Source of the DNA: Streptomyces alboflavus
Lineage (GTDB): Bacteria > Actinomycetota > Actinomycetes > Streptomycetales > Streptomycetaceae
Direction of reading: 5' to 3'
Length of the DNA: 64,000 nt
Assembly: GCF_000716675.1 (NCBI RefSeq)
Contig: NZ_JNXT01000003.1
Coordinates: forward strand, 310,001 to 374,000
A program made the position numbers and the translations under genes. The notes under the pieces are model-generated. The model saw only the letters and a list, made by a program, of their open reading frames with translations. It had not been told where the DNA came from and ran no database searches. Positions 21,973 to 33,500 of the stretch are shown one piece after another (the first letter of the stretch is position 1; each line of letters opens with the position of its first letter).

Positions 21973-22008
21973 TCGGGGCCGTTTGGGCGCACGCCCGCAC
22001 GGCCCCGA
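21973..22008 (-). terminator. terminator of aceA
   Basis: A perfect 10-bp stem (TCGGGGCCGT / ACGGCCCCGA) with a 16-nt loop that can pair further (GGGCG/CGCCC) lies 13 bp after the aceA stop. Confidence 0.7.
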
Positions 22009-22020
22009 CCTCGGCACGCC

Positions 22021-23307
<1,287 letters not shown>

Positions 23308-23720
23308 GACCGTCTCCCGGAGATTCGTGAACTGTGCGAATATCTGGCACTGAGTGCCTGGTCGATCTGGGTGCGGCTCGCCAGGTCCGTACGTGGACAG
23401 GTGAGCAATGCTGCCGATTCGGGCGGAAAGGGCCGGGATCTCCGACGTCAGGGCATGAGTTCGCGCCCCGGTTCCGCTCCGCCCGCTGGAGTCCGGCGAG
23501 CCGCGGTTCGACTGTGACATCGGCACTCAGTGCCAGCAACCGAGGAGAGGTGCCAACTTCTGCGAATCTTCCACGGCGGTTCTGCCAACTCTGCGAAGGC
23601 TGGAGAGGCGGATTCCGGGTGACTACGATCGCGGTCACGCAGACGCCGCGGGTGGGCCGGGCGCGGGTGAGCCGCGCGGGCGGGGCAGCAGCAGGTGGGC
23701 CGAAGGGACGGGAGTCACGA
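23308..23720. promoter_or_regulatory. aceA / ScfR divergent control region with RamB-like sites
   Basis: No gene is seen. Three RamB-like sites are present: AACTGTGCGAA (23330-23340), AACTTCTGCGAA (23555-23566) and AACTCTGCGAA (23587-23597). The first is next to aceA and the other two are nearer the regulator. Two perfect 13-bp palindromes, GGCACTGAGTGCC (23346-23358) and GGCACTCAGTGCC (23522-23534), are reverse complements of each other. The start of the regulator at 23721 has GGGAG upstream. Confidence 0.6.
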
Positions 23721-25139
23721 GTGAGCAAGACGTACGCGGGAGCGCGGCTGCGGCGGCTGCGCGAGGAACGCCGGATGAGCCAGGCCGACCTGGCCAGGAC
23801 CCTCGCCATCTCGCCGAGCTATCTGAACCAGATGGAGCACGACTCCCGCCCGCTCACCGTGCCCGTGCTGCTGCGCCTGACCGAGGCGTTCGGCGTCGAC
23901 CCGGGCTTCTTCTCCGAGCGCGACACCAGCAGGCTGGTGGCCGACCTGCGGGACGCCCTCACCGGCGAGGTCTCCACCGGCCAGGTGTCCGCGACCGACC
24001 TCTCCGACCTCGCCTCCCGCATGCCCGCCGTGGCCACGCTCCTGGTCGACCTCGGCCGCCGCAACCAGCGCCTCACCGAGCAGCTGGCCGAAGCCGCGGA
24101 GGGGCGGGGGCCCGGCCCGGTGGCGCAGCCGCGCTCGGCCCACGAGGAGATCCGCGAGTTCTTCTACCGGCGCCAGAACTACCTCCACGACATCGACCTG
24201 GCCGCCGAGCAGTTCGCGGCGGAGCTAGGCATCCGCCCCGGCGAGGTCGTCCGCGTCCTCTCCAAGCGCCTCACCGACCACCACGGAGTACGCATCGCCG
24301 CGGACTCCGACGAGCTCCTGCACCACTACGACCCGGCGGCCCGCGTCCTGCACCTCTCCGGCCGCCTCCGCCCCGGCCAGCAGGCGTTCCGCTTGGCCAC
24401 CCAGCTCGCGCTCCTGGAACACACCGACCAGATCTCCGCCCTCGCCACGGAGGACTTCGCGCCGGGCTCCGCGGCCTGGCCGCTGGCCCGCATCGGCATC
24501 GCCAACTACTTCGCCGCCGCGCTGATCCTGCCCTACCGCCGCTTCCACGCCGCGGCCGAGGAGTTCCGCTACGACATCGAGCGGCTCTGCGACCACTTCG
24601 GCCTCGGCTACGAGACGATCTGCCACCGCCTCAGCACCCTCCAGCGGCCCCGGCTGCGCGGCGTCCCGTTCTCCTTCGTCCGGGTCGACCGCGCGGGCAA
24701 CATGTCCAAGCGCCAGTCCGCCACCGCCTTCCACTTCTCCCGCGCGGGCGGCACCTGCCCGCTGTGGAACGTGTACGAGGCGTTCGCCGCGCCCGGCCGC
24801 ATCCACGTCCAGGTCGCCGCCATGCCCGACGGGCAGCGCTATCTGTGGACCGCCCGCGCGCTCACCCGGCACCGCGGCGGCTGGGGCGAGCCCGGAAAGA
24901 CCTTCGCCATCGGCCTCGGCTGCGAGATCCGCCACGCCTCCCGCCTCGTCTACTCCGACGGCCTCGACCTGGACAACACTTCGGCGGCCGTCCCCATCGG
25001 CATGGGCTGCCGCCTCTGCGAACGCACCGACTGCCCCCAACGGGCCGTGCCCCCGCTCGACCGCAGCCTCGCGATCGACGAGAACAGCAGCACCTTCGTG
25101 CCCTACCCGGTGGTGGGGGAGCGACAGGGCAGGGCCTGA
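23721..25139 (+). CDS. short-chain acyl-CoA-type regulator, ScfR/RamB family
   Basis: A 472-aa regulator. An N-terminal Cro/C1 helix-turn-helix (about 6-62, RMSQADLARTLAISPSYLNQ) is followed by an ImmA/IrrE-like region (IANYFAAALILPYRRF) without an intact HExxH, and a C-terminal domain with a CRLCERTDCPQR cysteine motif. This layout is that of RamB, the regulator of acetate and propionate metabolism. It is divergent from aceA and convergent with a paralogue 4 bp away. It probably controls aceA and itself. Confidence 0.9.
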   Translation: MSKTYAGARLRRLREERRMSQADLARTLAISPSYLNQMEHDSRPLTVPVLLRLTEAFGVDPGFFSERDTSRLVADLRDALTGEVSTGQVSATDLSDLASRMPAVATLLVDLGRRNQRLTEQLAEAAEGRGPGPVAQPRSAHEEIREFFYRRQNYLHDIDLAAEQFAAELGIRPGEVVRVLSKRLTDHHGVRIAADSDELLHHYDPAARVLHLSGRLRPGQQAFRLATQLALLEHTDQISALATEDFAPGSAAWPLARIGIANYFAAALILPYRRFHAAAEEFRYDIERLCDHFGLGYETICHRLSTLQRPRLRGVPFSFVRVDRAGNMSKRQSATAFHFSRAGGTCPLWNVYEAFAAPGRIHVQVAAMPDGQRYLWTARALTRHRGGWGEPGKTFAIGLGCEIRHASRLVYSDGLDLDNTSAAVPIGMGCRLCERTDCPQRAVPPLDRSLAIDENSSTFVPYPVVGERQGRA

Positions 25140-25143
25140 CGGG

Positions 25144-26583
25144 TCAGGCGTCGCCCGACGTCACGACCGGATAGGGCACGTACGTCCGGCGGTCCGGGTC
25201 GACCGCGAGGCGCCCGCCGGCCGGGGGCCGGGCCCGCTGGGCGCAGTCGCGGCGCTCGCACAGGCGGCAGCCCAGGCCGATGGGGGTCGCCGCGCGCGGG
25301 TCGTCCAGGGCGACGCCCTCCGCGTAGACCAGGCGGTGCGCGTGGCGCAGCTCGCAGCCGAGGGCCACGGCGAACTCGGCGCGCGGCGCGTGGTGTCCGG
25401 CTCCGCCTCGGGTGACCGTGCGCGCCACCCAGAAGTAGCGCTTTCCGTCGGGCATCTCGGCGACCTGGGTGAGGATCCGGCCGGGCGCCGAGAACGCCTC
25501 GTAGACCGTCCACAGGGGGCAGGTGCCGCCGAGCCGGGAGAAGTGGAAGTCGGTGGCGGACTGCCGCTTGGAGACGTTGCCCGCGCGGTCCACGCGCAGG
25601 AACGAGAAGGGCACCCCGCGCCGCCCGGAGCGCTGGAGGGTGCTGAGGCGGTGGCAGACGGTTTCGAAGCCGACGCCGAACCGTGCCTGGAGCAGCTCGA
25701 TGTCGTAGCGCAGCTCCTCCGCGGCGGCGAGGAAGGCCGCGTACGGCATCAGCAGGGCGCCGGCGAAGTAGTTCGCGAGGCCGATGCGGGTCAGCGCCGC
25801 GGCCTGCGCGGACGTCGGCCCGGCCGCGTCGACCAGTGTGTCGAGCAGCGGACGGTACTCCAACAGGGCGATCTGGGTGGCGAGTTGGAACGCGCGCTGG
25901 CCCTCGGTGAGCCAGGGGGAGAGGAACAGGAGGCGGCTCGTCGGGTCGAAGCGGCGGGCGTCCGCGGCGCGTTCGGGCGCCGCACGCACCACCGTGACGT
26001 GATGGTGGTCGGCCAGGCGCCGCTCCAGGACGTCGGTGGCCGGGCGGGACGGTTCGAGGCCCCAGTCCCTGGCCGCGCGTTCCGCCGCGCTGTCGAGCGG
26101 TTCGAAGTGGTTGTGGTGGGTGTAGAAGAAGTCGCGGACCTCGTCGTGCGGTTCGGCCGGGGGCAGGGCGACGCCCGGCGTGTCGGCCGAGGCGAGCGCG
26201 GCGACCTGCTCGGCGGCGTCCCGGTAGCGGTGGTGCAGGGCCACCAGGGCGCGGGCCACATCGGGGTGGTCGCGGGCCACCTCGACGGCCTCCTCCGGGG
26301 TGGCGGTGACGCCGGTGGCCTCGTCGCTGAGGGCGGCCCGGAGATCGGTGGCGAGCCGTTCCTCCGCCGCCTCCGAGAAGAACTCGGGGTCGACGCCGAG
26401 GACCTCGGCGATGCGCAGCAGGACCGGCGCGGTCAGCGGGCGCTGGCTGTGCTCGATCTGGTTGAGGTAGCTCGTGGAGATGCCGAGCGAGCGGGCCAGT
26501 TCGACCTGGTTCATGCCGCGCTCGGCGCGCAGCCTCCGCAGCTTGGCGTGCGCGTAGATCTTCCGTGCGGGAGGCCGTGCCAT
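25144..26583 (-). CDS. ScfR/RamB-family regulator of the prp genes
   Basis: A 479-aa paralogue of the adjacent regulator, with the same parts: helix-turn-helix (about 9-65, [20 protein letters not shown]), IrrE-like core ([15 protein letters not shown]), the shared block [14 protein letters not shown], and [12 protein letters not shown] near the C-terminus. It is divergent from prpD, as the methylcitrate regulator is in related actinobacteria (PrpR), so it probably activates prpDBC in response to a propionate-derived acyl-CoA or methylcitrate. The ligand is inferred. Confidence 0.88.
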   Translation of the reverse strand: MARPPARKIYAHAKLRRLRAERGMNQVELARSLGISTSYLNQIEHSQRPLTAPVLLRIAEVLGVDPEFFSEAAEERLATDLRAALSDEATGVTATPEEAVEVARDHPDVARALVALHHRYRDAAEQVAALASADTPGVALPPAEPHDEVRDFFYTHHNHFEPLDSAAERAARDWGLEPSRPATDVLERRLADHHHVTVVRAAPERAADARRFDPTSRLLFLSPWLTEGQRAFQLATQIALLEYRPLLDTLVDAAGPTSAQAAALTRIGLANYFAGALLMPYAAFLAAAEELRYDIELLQARFGVGFETVCHRLSTLQRSGRRGVPFSFLRVDRAGNVSKRQSATDFHFSRLGGTCPLWTVYEAFSAPGRILTQVAEMPDGKRYFWVARTVTRGGAGHHAPRAEFAVALGCELRHAHRLVYAEGVALDDPRAATPIGLGCRLCERRDCAQRARPPAGGRLAVDPDRRTYVPYPVVTSGDA

Positions 26584-26631
26584 GCGTGCCGTGCTCCTTT
26601 CCCCGCGGGCGTTGCCCGAGCGGTCCGCTGT

Positions 26632-26701
26632 TGCGAAGTTATCATCCGCACCTTTCGCAGAATTCGCAGTTTCGCAGCGCCCGGCGGTACGGATTTCGCA
26701 G
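26632..26701. promoter_or_regulatory. cluster of TTCGCAG sites in the prp control region
   Basis: Four copies of TTCGCAG (26654-26660, 26663-26669, 26671-26677, 26695-26701) and one inverted TGCGAA (26632-26637) lie between the divergent regulator and prpD. The same heptamer, as CTGCGAA, occurs in the aceA control region. They are candidate operators for the two ScfR/RamB paralogues. Confidence 0.6.
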
Positions 26702-26806
26702 ATTGGAGCCGTCGCCCGCGCGCCCCGCGACGGGAATGATCGATGCGGAAGGCACGAACCGCCGGACCCGGGCGGTTCCGCTCAGCCGCACACCGCGAGG
26801 AGTCCC

Positions 26807-28324
26807 GTGATCGACCATCAGGTACGCGTCCACCCCAGCGCCGACCGGCTGCCCCGCGAGGACCAGCTGGCCTGGAAACTCGCCGCCGTCGCCACCGGCA
26901 CCCAGGAGGCCGCCGACCTGGACCCGGCGGCCGCCGCCATGGCCGTCAACCGGGTGATCGACAACGCCTCTGTCGCCCTGGCCTCACTACTGCGCCGACC
27001 GGTCGCCGTCGCCCGCGCCCAGGCCACCGCCCACCCGGCGACCGCCCCCGGCAGCACGGTCTTCGGCAGCCCCGTCCGGGTCCCGCCCGCGTGGGCGGCC
27101 TGGGCCAACGGCACGGCCGTGCGCGAACTCGACTTCCACGACACGTACTTGGCGGCCGACTACTCCCACCCCGGCGACAACATCCCGCCGCTGCTCGCCG
27201 TCGCCCAGCACACCGGTCGCTCCGGCGCCGACCTGCTGCGGGGCATCGTGGCCGCGTACGAGATCCATGTCGCGCTCGTCAAGGGCATCTGCCTGCACGC
27301 GCACCGCATCGACCACGTGGCGCACCTCAGCGCGGCCACGGTCTGCGGGCTCGGCGCGATGCTGCGGCTGCCGACGCCGACCGTGTACCAGGCCGTCGGG
27401 CAGGCGGTGCACACCACGACCGCGACCAGGCAGTCCCGCAAGGGCGAGATCTCCAGCTGGAAGGCGTTCGCCCCCGCCTTCGCCGGGAAGGCGGCGATCG
27501 AGGCCGTGGACCGGGCGATGCGCGGAGAGGGCGCCCCCGCACCGATCTACGAGGGCGAGGACGGCTTCCTCGCCTGGATGCTCGGCGGCCCCGAGGCGGC
27601 GTACACCGTCTCGCTGCCCGAGCCGGGCGAGGCGCGCCGCGCGATCCTCGACACCTACACCAAGGAGCACTCGGCCGAGTACCAGGCGCAGGCCATCATC
27701 GACCTCGCGCGGCGCATGCGCGAGAAGACCGGCCCGCTCGACCGGGTGCGTTCCCTCGTGCTGCACACCAGCCACCACACCCACCACGTCATCGGCTCCG
27801 GCGCGAACGACCCGCAGAAGTACGACCCGACGGCCAGCCGAGAGACCCTCGACCACTCGGTGCCGTACATCTTCGCCGTCGCCCTCCAGGACGGCAGCTG
27901 GCACCACGAGCGCTCCTACGCCCCCGACCGGGCCCGCCGCCCGGACACCGTGGAGCTGTGGCGGAAGATCTCCACCGTGGAGGAGCCGGAGTGGACCCGC
28001 CGCTACCACGACCCCGACCCCGGGCGCCGCGCCTTCGGCGGCCGCGCGGTCATCACCCTCGACGACGGCACCGTCGTCGAGGACGAACTCGCCGTCGCCG
28101 ACGCCCATCCGGCCGGAGCCCGCCCGTTCGACCGCGACGGCTACACCGCCAAGTTCCGCACCCTCACCGAAGGCGTCGTCACGCCGGATGCGCGGGACGC
28201 CTTCCTGGACACGGCCGGCCGACTGGCCGAGCTGGACACGGCCGGACTCGCGGACCTCTTCCCGGCCGTCGACACCGCCGCCGTCGCCGCGTACGACAGC
28301 GCGCTCCCGAAGGGCCTGTTCTGA
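26807..28324 (+). CDS. prpD: 2-methylcitrate dehydratase (MmgE/PrpD family)
   Basis: A 505-aa MmgE/PrpD protein with the segments [35 protein letters not shown] and, late, [17 protein letters not shown]. In the methylcitrate cycle it dehydrates 2-methylcitrate to methylaconitate. The start is GTG with GAGGAG upstream; the longer frame upstream runs through the operator region. The stop overlaps the prpB ATG by one base. First gene of prpD-prpB-prpC. Confidence 0.92.
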   Translation: MIDHQVRVHPSADRLPREDQLAWKLAAVATGTQEAADLDPAAAAMAVNRVIDNASVALASLLRRPVAVARAQATAHPATAPGSTVFGSPVRVPPAWAAWANGTAVRELDFHDTYLAADYSHPGDNIPPLLAVAQHTGRSGADLLRGIVAAYEIHVALVKGICLHAHRIDHVAHLSAATVCGLGAMLRLPTPTVYQAVGQAVHTTTATRQSRKGEISSWKAFAPAFAGKAAIEAVDRAMRGEGAPAPIYEGEDGFLAWMLGGPEAAYTVSLPEPGEARRAILDTYTKEHSAEYQAQAIIDLARRMREKTGPLDRVRSLVLHTSHHTHHVIGSGANDPQKYDPTASRETLDHSVPYIFAVALQDGSWHHERSYAPDRARRPDTVELWRKISTVEEPEWTRRYHDPDPGRRAFGGRAVITLDDGTVVEDELAVADAHPAGARPFDRDGYTAKFRTLTEGVVTPDARDAFLDTAGRLAELDTAGLADLFPAVDTAAVAAYDSALPKGLF

Positions 28325-29229
28325 TGCTGCACACCCGCACCACCCCCGCCGAACGCCGCAAGGACCTGCGCGCACGGCTCGCCTCCGGACGGCTCGTACG
28401 GATGCCGGGAGCCGTCAACCCGTACGCGGCCAAGCTCATCCAGGAGCACGGCTTCGAGGCCGCCTACCTCTCCGGCGGCGTCCTCGCCGCCGAACTGTGC
28501 CTGCCCGACATCGGCCTCACCACCGCCACCGAGATCGCCGCCCGCGCCCAGCAGGTCACCCGCGTCACCGACCTGCCCGTCCTCATCGATGCCGACACCG
28601 GCTTCGGGGCGCCCCTCAACGCCGCCAGGAGCACGCAGCTGTTCGAGGACGCGGGGCTCGCCGGGATGCATCTGGAGGACCAGATCGCCGTCAAGCGCTG
28701 CGGACACCTCGACGGCAAGACGCTCGTGCCGACCGCCGACATGGTGCGGCGGGTCCGCGCGGCGGCCGACGCCCGCCGCGACCCCGGCTTCCTGCTCATG
28801 GCCCGCACCGACGCGCGCGGCGTGGAGGGCCTGGCCGCCGCGATCGACCGGGCGAAGGCGTACGTCGACGCGGGCGCGGACGCCGTCTTCCCCGAAGCCC
28901 TTCTGGACGAGGCCGAGTTCGAGGCGTTCCGCAGGGCCGTCGACGTACCGCTGCTCGCCAACATGACGGAGTTCGGCAAGGGCCCGCTCCTGGCCACGGC
29001 CGCCCTGGAGAACCTCGGCTACAACATCGCCCTCTACCCGGTCACCTTCTTCCGGCTCGCGATGGGCGCCGTCGAGGAGGGCCTCGCCACCCTCGCCGCC
29101 GAGGGCACCCAGGAGTCGCTCGTCCCGCGCATGCAGACCCGATCGCGGCTCTACGAAGTGCTCGGCTACGAGGAGTACGCGGCCTTCGACTCGGCCGTCT
29201 TCGACTTCCGCCTCCCGCCGGGCGTCTGA
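28324..29229 (+). CDS. prpB: 2-methylisocitrate lyase
   Basis: A 301-aa member of the isocitrate lyase/PEP mutase superfamily. The KRCGH motif (124-128) is the methylisocitrate lyase form; true isocitrate lyase has KKCGH and is longer, as aceA here shows. LPVLIDADTGFG and EFGKGPLL are also typical. It cleaves methylisocitrate to pyruvate and succinate. Translation is coupled to prpD through TGATG. Confidence 0.94.
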   Translation: MLHTRTTPAERRKDLRARLASGRLVRMPGAVNPYAAKLIQEHGFEAAYLSGGVLAAELCLPDIGLTTATEIAARAQQVTRVTDLPVLIDADTGFGAPLNAARSTQLFEDAGLAGMHLEDQIAVKRCGHLDGKTLVPTADMVRRVRAAADARRDPGFLLMARTDARGVEGLAAAIDRAKAYVDAGADAVFPEALLDEAEFEAFRRAVDVPLLANMTEFGKGPLLATAALENLGYNIALYPVTFFRLAMGAVEEGLATLAAEGTQESLVPRMQTRSRLYEVLGYEEYAAFDSAVFDFRLPPGV

Positions 29230-29319
29230 CGTCCGCCCGCCCGCGCCCGCCGCCTTCCCTCGCCGGGCGACCGCCCCCCGTTCCCGCCCGGCCCGCAGCC
29301 TCTGCCCGAGGAGCCCCGC

Positions 29320-30465
29320 ATGACCACAGCCACGCCCGCCCAGACGGACATCCGCCGCGGCCTCGCCGGTGTCGTCGCCGACACCACCGAGATCTCGACC
29401 GTCATCCAGGAGACCAACTCCCTCACCTACCGCGGCTACCCGGTCCAGGACCTGGCCGCCCGCTGCTCCTTCGAGGAGGTCGCCCATCTGCTCTGGCACG
29501 GTGAGCTGCCCGACTCCGACCAGCTGGGCGCGTTCCGGGCCCGCGAGCGCGCCCTGCGTCCCCTGGACCGCACCACCGCGGAGCTCCTGGCCCGCCTGCC
29601 CGAGACCTGCCACCCCATGGACGTCCTGCGCACGGCCGTCAGCTTCTTCGGCGCCGAGGACCCCGCCGAGGACGACGGCACCCCGGCGGCGAACCTCCGC
29701 AAGTCCCTCGGTCTGCTCGCGAAGCTGCCGACCGTGGTCGCCGCCGACCACCGCAGGCGCAGGGGCCTCACCCCGATCCAGCCCGACGCCTCCCTCGGGT
29801 ACGCCGAGAACTTCTTCCACATGTGCTTCGGTCGCGTCCCCGAGCCGGAGGTGGTCCGCTGCTTCGAGATCTCCCTCGTCCTGTACGCCGAACACAGCTT
29901 CAACGCCTCGACGTTCACCGCACGCGTCGTCACCTCCACCCTCTCCGACCTCTACAGTGCCGTCACCGCCGCCATCGGCGCCCTCAAGGGCCCCCTGCAC
30001 GGCGGCGCCAACGAAGCCGTGATGCACATGCTGGGCGAGATCGGCACACCCGAACGGGCCGAGGCGTGGCTCGACGAGGCACTCGCCGCGCAGCGCAAGA
30101 TCATGGGGTTCGGCCACCGTGTCTACAAGGACGGCGACTCCCGCGTACCGATCATGCAGGAGGCCACCGACCGGCTCGTCGCCCACGCGGGTGCCCCGGA
30201 AGCCGCCCGCCTCGCCGCCCTGCACACGGCCCTGCGGGACGCCATGGCCGCCCGCAAGGGCATCCACCCCAACCTCGACTACCCCGCCGGCCTCGCCTAC
30301 CACCTGATGGGCTTCGACATCCCCACCTTCACGCCGCTGTTCGTGATGAGCCGTATCACCGGCTGGACCGCCCACATCACCGAACAGCTCGCCCACAACG
30401 CTCTGATCCGCCCCCTCGGCGCCTACACAGGGCCCGGCCAGCGGACCGTGCCCACCCGCCCCTGA
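29320..30465 (+). CDS. prpC: 2-methylcitrate synthase / citrate synthase 2
   Basis: A 381-aa citrate-synthase fold protein. Catalytic residues are visible: the first His in LKGPLHGGANEAV, the second in MGFGHRVYK, and the Asp in the GFDIPTFTPLF segment. Length and position after prpDB point to methylcitrate synthase, joining propionyl-CoA and oxaloacetate, although some such enzymes also take acetyl-CoA. A 90-bp gap separates it from prpB. Completes the propionate-detoxifying cycle. Confidence 0.92.
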   Translation: MTTATPAQTDIRRGLAGVVADTTEISTVIQETNSLTYRGYPVQDLAARCSFEEVAHLLWHGELPDSDQLGAFRARERALRPLDRTTAELLARLPETCHPMDVLRTAVSFFGAEDPAEDDGTPAANLRKSLGLLAKLPTVVAADHRRRRGLTPIQPDASLGYAENFFHMCFGRVPEPEVVRCFEISLVLYAEHSFNASTFTARVVTSTLSDLYSAVTAAIGALKGPLHGGANEAVMHMLGEIGTPERAEAWLDEALAAQRKIMGFGHRVYKDGDSRVPIMQEATDRLVAHAGAPEAARLAALHTALRDAMAARKGIHPNLDYPAGLAYHLMGFDIPTFTPLFVMSRITGWTAHITEQLAHNALIRPLGAYTGPGQRTVPTRP

Positions 30466-30543
30466 ACCCTGTCCTCAACCCCCTCGCGGGAGCCGCCCCC
30501 ACCGCCGCGCCCGGGCCGCCGCCCCCTTGGCTAATCTGCACGG

Positions 30544-33500
30544 ATGAGCACCGACCTGACCCTGCTGCCGCGGGTCGCCCATCGCGGGCAGGAGGTCACC
30601 GCGCCCCGCATCCGCGGCCTCCTCGCGCTGCTCGCGGGCGACCTGCGCTCCGGCCGCAGCACCGAGCGGCTCGTGGCGGGGCTGTGGCCGGACGAGCAGC
30701 CGGAGCGGCCGGGCAAGGCGGTGCAGGTGCTCGTGTCCAGGGCGCGGGCCCAGCTCGGCGCCGACGCCATCGCGAGCACCCCGACCGGCTACCGGCTCAC
30801 CCTCACCGAGGACCAGGTCGACAGCTCCGCCCTGCCGCTGCACGCCACCGCGAGCGCGGACCGCGCGAGGGCCGGGGACCACGCCGGATCGCTGGCCGCC
30901 GCCGACGCCGGGCTCGCGCTCTGGCCCGGTACCCCGGACCCCGGGGGCGCCACCGACGACCCCGTGGCCGCGCTGCGCGCCGAGCGCGCCCCCGTCCGCG
31001 ACGCGCTCGTCCGCGCCCGGGCCCTCGCGCTCGCCCGCCTCGGGCGGCACACGGAGGCGGCCGGACCGCTGGCCGCGGCCGCCTCCGTCCAGCCGCGCGA
31101 CGAGGAGGTGCTCGCCGAGCTGCTGCGCGGCACGGCGGCGACGGCGGGCCCGGCCGCCGCACTCACACGCTACGAGACGTACCGCCGTGAACTGCGCGAC
31201 GGCCTCGGCACGGAGCCCGGCGCCGGACTCAAGGCCGTGCACCAGGAGCTGCTGCGCGGCGAGGCACCGGTCGTCAGGCACGGCGTGCCGCACGAGCCGA
31301 ACCAACTCCTCGGCAGGGACGAGGACATCGCGGAGGCCGAACGGCTCCTGCGCGCCTCCCGCGCCGTCACCGTCGTCGGCCCCGGCGGCCTCGGCAAGAC
31401 CCGCCTCGCGTACGCCGTCAGCCGCCGGGCCGAGCAGCGCGTGGTGTACTTCGTGCCGCTCGCCGGCGTCACCGCGGACGACGACGTCGCCCCGGAGGTG
31501 GCCGCCGCGCTCGGCGCGGGCGACGGGCGGCACGGCGCCGTGCCCGGCCACCCCCCGGTCGACCCGGTGACCGGCATCCTCGGCGTGCTCGGCACCGGGC
31601 CCGCCCTGCTCGTCCTCGACAACTGCGAACACGTCATCCGCGGCGCCGCCGACCTCGTGCACGCCCTGGTCTCCGCGTCCCGTGCCGTCACCGTGCTCGC
31701 CACCAGCAGGGCCCCGCTGGATCTCACGTCAGAGGCGGTGTACGCCCTGCCGGAGCTCGGCCTCGACACCTCCGTCGAGCTGTTCACCCAACGCGCCCGG
31801 GCCGCCAGGCCCGGTGTGCTCCTCCCGCCCGACGCGGTGGCCGAGCTGTGCCGCCACCTCGACGGGCTGCCGCTCGCCGTGGAGCTTGCCGCGGCGCGGG
31901 TCCGGGTCCTGTCCGTGCTGGACATCGCCCGCCGCCTCGGCGACCGGTTCGCGCTGCTTCGCGGCGGGGCCCGGGACGCGCCGGAGCGCCACCGCACCCT
32001 GCACGCCGTCGTCGAGTGGAGCTGGAACCTGCTCACGCGGGACGCCAGGGCCGCCCTGCGCACGCTGTCCGTCTTCCCCGGCGGCTTCAGCGGTGAAGCG
32101 GCCGACCAGGTCCTCGGCGGGGACGCGCTGCCGCTCCTGGAGCAGTTGGCGGACCAGTCGCTGCTCACGGTCACGGACACGGCGGCCGGGGTGCGGTTCC
32201 GGATGCTGGAGACCGTACGGGAGTTCGGGGCGGCGCGGCTGGTGGAGGCGGGCGGGGAGTCGGCGCGCGCGGACGGTGGAATCGCGGTGGCGGGTGCCGA
32301 ACGTCCGGCGACCGGCGGCGAACTCCCGGCGGCCGGTGACCAACTCCCGGCGACCGGAGGACATTCCGTGGCATCGGGCGGCGGGGACGAAGCCGTCGGC
32401 CGGTTCCTCGGCTGGGCGCGGGACTTCGGCGTCGCCCACCACGACGCGCTCCTCGGCGCCGAGCCCCTGCCCGCCTGGGAACGCGTCAAGGCCGAGCAGG
32501 ACAACCTCGTGGCGGCACTGCGGCACGCCCTGGCCCGCGCCGACGGACCCACCACCGCGGCCGTCACCGCCGTCCTCGCGGCCCTGTGGTCCACCGACTC
32601 CAACTACCCCCGCCTCGCCGCGCTCGCCGCCGACACCGGCCCGGCCCTTTCGCACTACCACCCCGAACCCGCGTACGTCGAGGTCGCCCGCGCCGCCGCG
32701 GCGCTGTGCACGGGCAGCCTCTTCAACGGCTCGCACGTCGCACGCCAGCTCGTCACCCTGCGGCGGCTGCCCCCGGCCCCGCCGGACACCCTGCTGCGCG
32801 CCACCGCCGTGGTGCTGAGCGCGGTCCCCGAGATGGTCCCTCCCGACTACGCCGTGCTGCGCGGGCTCTGCGCCAGTGAGCGGCCGCTGGTCGCGGGCAT
32901 CGCCGAGGGCGTCGCCACCTACATCTGGGAGTACCAGCACGACATCGACCGGGCACTGGCCTCGGCGCGCCGGATGCTCGCGGTCCTCGCGCCGATCGAC
33001 AACCCGACGCTGCGGGTCGTCAGCCACTCCCGGATCAGCGAGCTGTGCCTGAAGACGGGGCAAGGGGAGGCCGCGTACGGCTATCTGAAGGCCGCCCTGG
33101 AGACGCTGCCGCGGCTCGGCGACGAGCACGACTACATCGGCATCCGCTCCGGCCTCGCCCTCGCCTGCCTGCAGCGCGGCGAGCTCGACGAGGCGGAGCA
33201 CTGGCTGCGGCAGGTGGCGGACGGCAACGCGCAGCAGGACGCCTTCTACAGCCCCGACATCGGCGTCCGCGCCGAGATCGCGCTCGGCCGAGGGCTGACG
33301 GAGACCGGGCTCGAACTCTGGCGCGGCGCGATGGAGCGGCTGGCCCACGCCGGTTCCCTGTTCCAGGACGATCCCTGGATCGACCCGTGGGCGCTGCAGA
33401 TCCAGGCGGCCGCGGTGACGGCGCACGCGTACGCCGACCGGCTCGGACTTGTCGCGGAGCCCCTCGACCGGATGCGCGAGCGACTGCGGCGGCTGCTCGC

